From: Bacillota bacterium
Lineage (GTDB): Bacteria > Bacillota > Clostridia > Oscillospirales > Acutalibacteraceae
Reading direction: 5' to 3'
Length of the DNA: 7,198 nucleotides
Assembly (NCBI GenBank): GCA_023460155.1
Contig: JAEWRF010000121.1
Span: 1 to 7,198, forward strand
Shown here: positions 7,001-7,198 of the stretch, piece after piece
Layout of the letters: every line of letters begins with the position of its first letter
Position numbering within the stretch: position 1 is the stretch's first letter
Made by a program: the position numbers and the translations under genes
Notes under the pieces: model-generated
What the model was told of the DNA's origin: nothing
Database searches by the model: none
What the model saw: only the letters and a program-made list of their open reading frames with translations

Positions 7001-7198
7001 TTTTCGGCGAGCCACCGCTTCGGAAACGGATGGGCCCGGATAAAATCGTAGAGACGTTCGACCGTTTCAATGATTTTCGCATCGTCTCTTCCGGAGGCGA
7101 ACGCGTCGACGAACCCGAGAAATTCCGGCTTTCCTTCCGCGTAGAATTCCTCCAATGCCGCTTCCGCGGCCTGTGCCCGGAGGACAGTGATTTCACTG
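4057..7198 (-). CDS. addA: ATP-dependent helicase/nuclease subunit A (AddA), C-terminal about 1046 residues, cut by the right window edge
   Basis: Large subunit of AddAB, the Bacillota counterpart of RecBCD. It unwinds and resects double-strand breaks 3' to 5' and loads recombination at Chi-type sites. The frame is open to the right edge, so the N-terminus, with Walker A (motif I) and probably about 150-200 residues, is outside. Counting from the edge, visible UvrD/Rep superfamily 1 motifs are DEYQD (270-274, Walker B), GDVKQSIYRFRQA (297-309), LDRNFRSR (337-344), IMSIHHSKGLEF (640-651) and VLYVAMTRARERL (714-726). The C-terminal RecB-type nuclease has RGTALHAYLQYAD (882-894), GAVD (978-981), VDYKTD (993-998) and REQLALYRYAL (1010-1021), so both helicase and nuclease cores look active. 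The frame is intact. addB would be expected upstream, outside the window. No terminator follows; the infC promoter begins 11 nt after the stop. Confidence 0.97.
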   Translation of the reverse strand, partial: SEITVLRAQAAEAALEEFYAEGKPEFLGFVDAFASGRDDAKIIETVERLYDFIRAHPFPKRWLAEKAALYRSAVPAGETAWGLAVWEYAEDALDFAVSTVQSSLEEVRSDETMEAAYSEALRAGLEGLLELKSSVGQKNWDRTAVLAAGFAFPKFKALRGYGDSPLKARVTALRDGAKDAVKELSVLFSGSEAECGEDIRRTAPLVDMLFRVTVRFSELLDEKKEARRAVDFSDLEHKALQLLVEDTGNGAARTRAAEELSGRFEEIMVDEYQDTNEAQDLIFRSISRNEKNLFFVGDVKQSIYRFRQAMPKLFLNLRESYPLYNREAEIFPACVVLDRNFRSRAGVTGTVNFVFRQLMSRQTGELDYTGREELVPAAVYPPSDDPEAALDIIDLSGGEGESDLIRAESRQIAERIYSMTDGSFSVTDHDHQRPAVYRDFCVLLRSANRFAHEYARELTALGIPAWADTVGGFFSAYEIGAAVSLLRVIDNPMQDIPLLSAMMSPIYGFTPDEISQIRTASRTGRLYPAVTSAAREGDTKASGFLRELEEFRTLAATMTADRLIRAVFRKTGFPELVQAMPNGELRLANLRLLLSYAGKYQASGYSGLSGFLRFIERMQRSGADLSAASALSESANVVRIMSIHHSKGLEFPVCFVAGCSRAFHREISEVLLHPELGPGMKRRDPETGVRFSTLPRDAVALELERDGMSEELRVLYVAMTRARERLILVTSLKDPAKTAGALANRITEETRIPPYVVRGASSISDWLLLCALRHPEGKALRALARAEDDIAVPAEEKWEIRIVRPPEREEAAAITQQICGPDPKLMAKIREKLDFRYPYTELNGICAKVAASELAAEKFSARYEASSRPAFLSDTGLTPAERGTALHAYLQYADYAKAADDPDGELERLVKKGFLTSAEANAVELERVRAFFRSPIFRRILASPHKEREFRFTVNLPAGRISPDLPDSVRKEPAVLQGAVDCVFEEHGCLVIVDYKTDRENDPGALWERYREQLALYRYALERCTGKEVSQCLLYSFHLNREISGD
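6702..6714. repeat. Short GGGGAC palindrome inside addA
   Basis: GGGGACTGTCCCC, a perfect 6-bp inverted repeat around a central T, lies in frame inside addA and encodes part of RGYGDSPLKARV, between the accessory region and the motif II region. It resembles short palindromic GGGACAGTCCC-type repeats that I recall from clostridial genomes, but only one copy is visible here, so the repeat status is unproven. It could also be a chance result of codon choice. Confidence 0.4.

Noticed and set aside
1..7198. Mobile elements, CRISPR arrays, tRNA or rRNA genes, toxin-antitoxin or phage genes
   Set aside because: All sequence is accounted for by core genes on one strand and one leader region; no direct repeats with spacers, transposase motifs or tRNA-like folds were seen.

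Overview
This window is an ordinary-looking chromosomal core region, with every supported gene on the minus strand. Gene order and protein style (infC-rpmI-rplT, then a SpoU/TrmH-type methyltransferase, dprA and topA, with AddA rather than RecB as the recombination helicase-nuclease) point to a Bacillota member. The fairly GC-rich coding sequence, judged by eye, and the type of AddA and DprA suggest a clostridial or oscillospiraceal (Ruminococcaceae-like) organism. The taxonomic call is inference.

Read in the direction of transcription (right to left): addA enters from the right edge without its N-terminus and stops at 4057. About 11 nt later there is an exact-consensus vegetative promoter (TTGACA, 17 nt, TATAAT; 4018-4046) with an AT-rich palindrome just upstream. 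It drives a structured leader of about 175 nt that ends in a strong intrinsic terminator (3863-3896), matching the position and type of the L20 autoregulatory leader. infC follows and starts on the rare codon ATT at 3834; the first ATG in frame would remove 29 residues. rpmI and rplT come next, then a second intrinsic terminator (2640-2671). Its T-tract directly abuts the Shine-Dalgarno sequence of a SpoU/TrmH-family RNA 2'-O-methyltransferase gene. That gene overlaps dprA by the 4-nt ATGA, and topA follows after 36 nt and runs off the left edge.

The genes form two functional blocks: translation (IF3, bL35, bL20, an RNA methyltransferase) and DNA handling (AddA, DprA, topoisomerase I). Control appears to be concentrated in RNA: an attenuator in the infC leader, IF3-sensitive initiation at ATT, a terminator between rplT and the downstream genes, and translational coupling at ATGA. 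No new system, mobile element, CRISPR array, tRNA or rRNA was seen. The most interesting signals are an 8-nt sequence in the infC leader that can pair with either of two partners, the terminator placed directly before a start codon with no room for a promoter, and a short GGGGAC-type palindrome inside addA. There is no gene-free stretch over 300 bases; the longest gap, 3835-4056, is filled by the infC promoter and leader.
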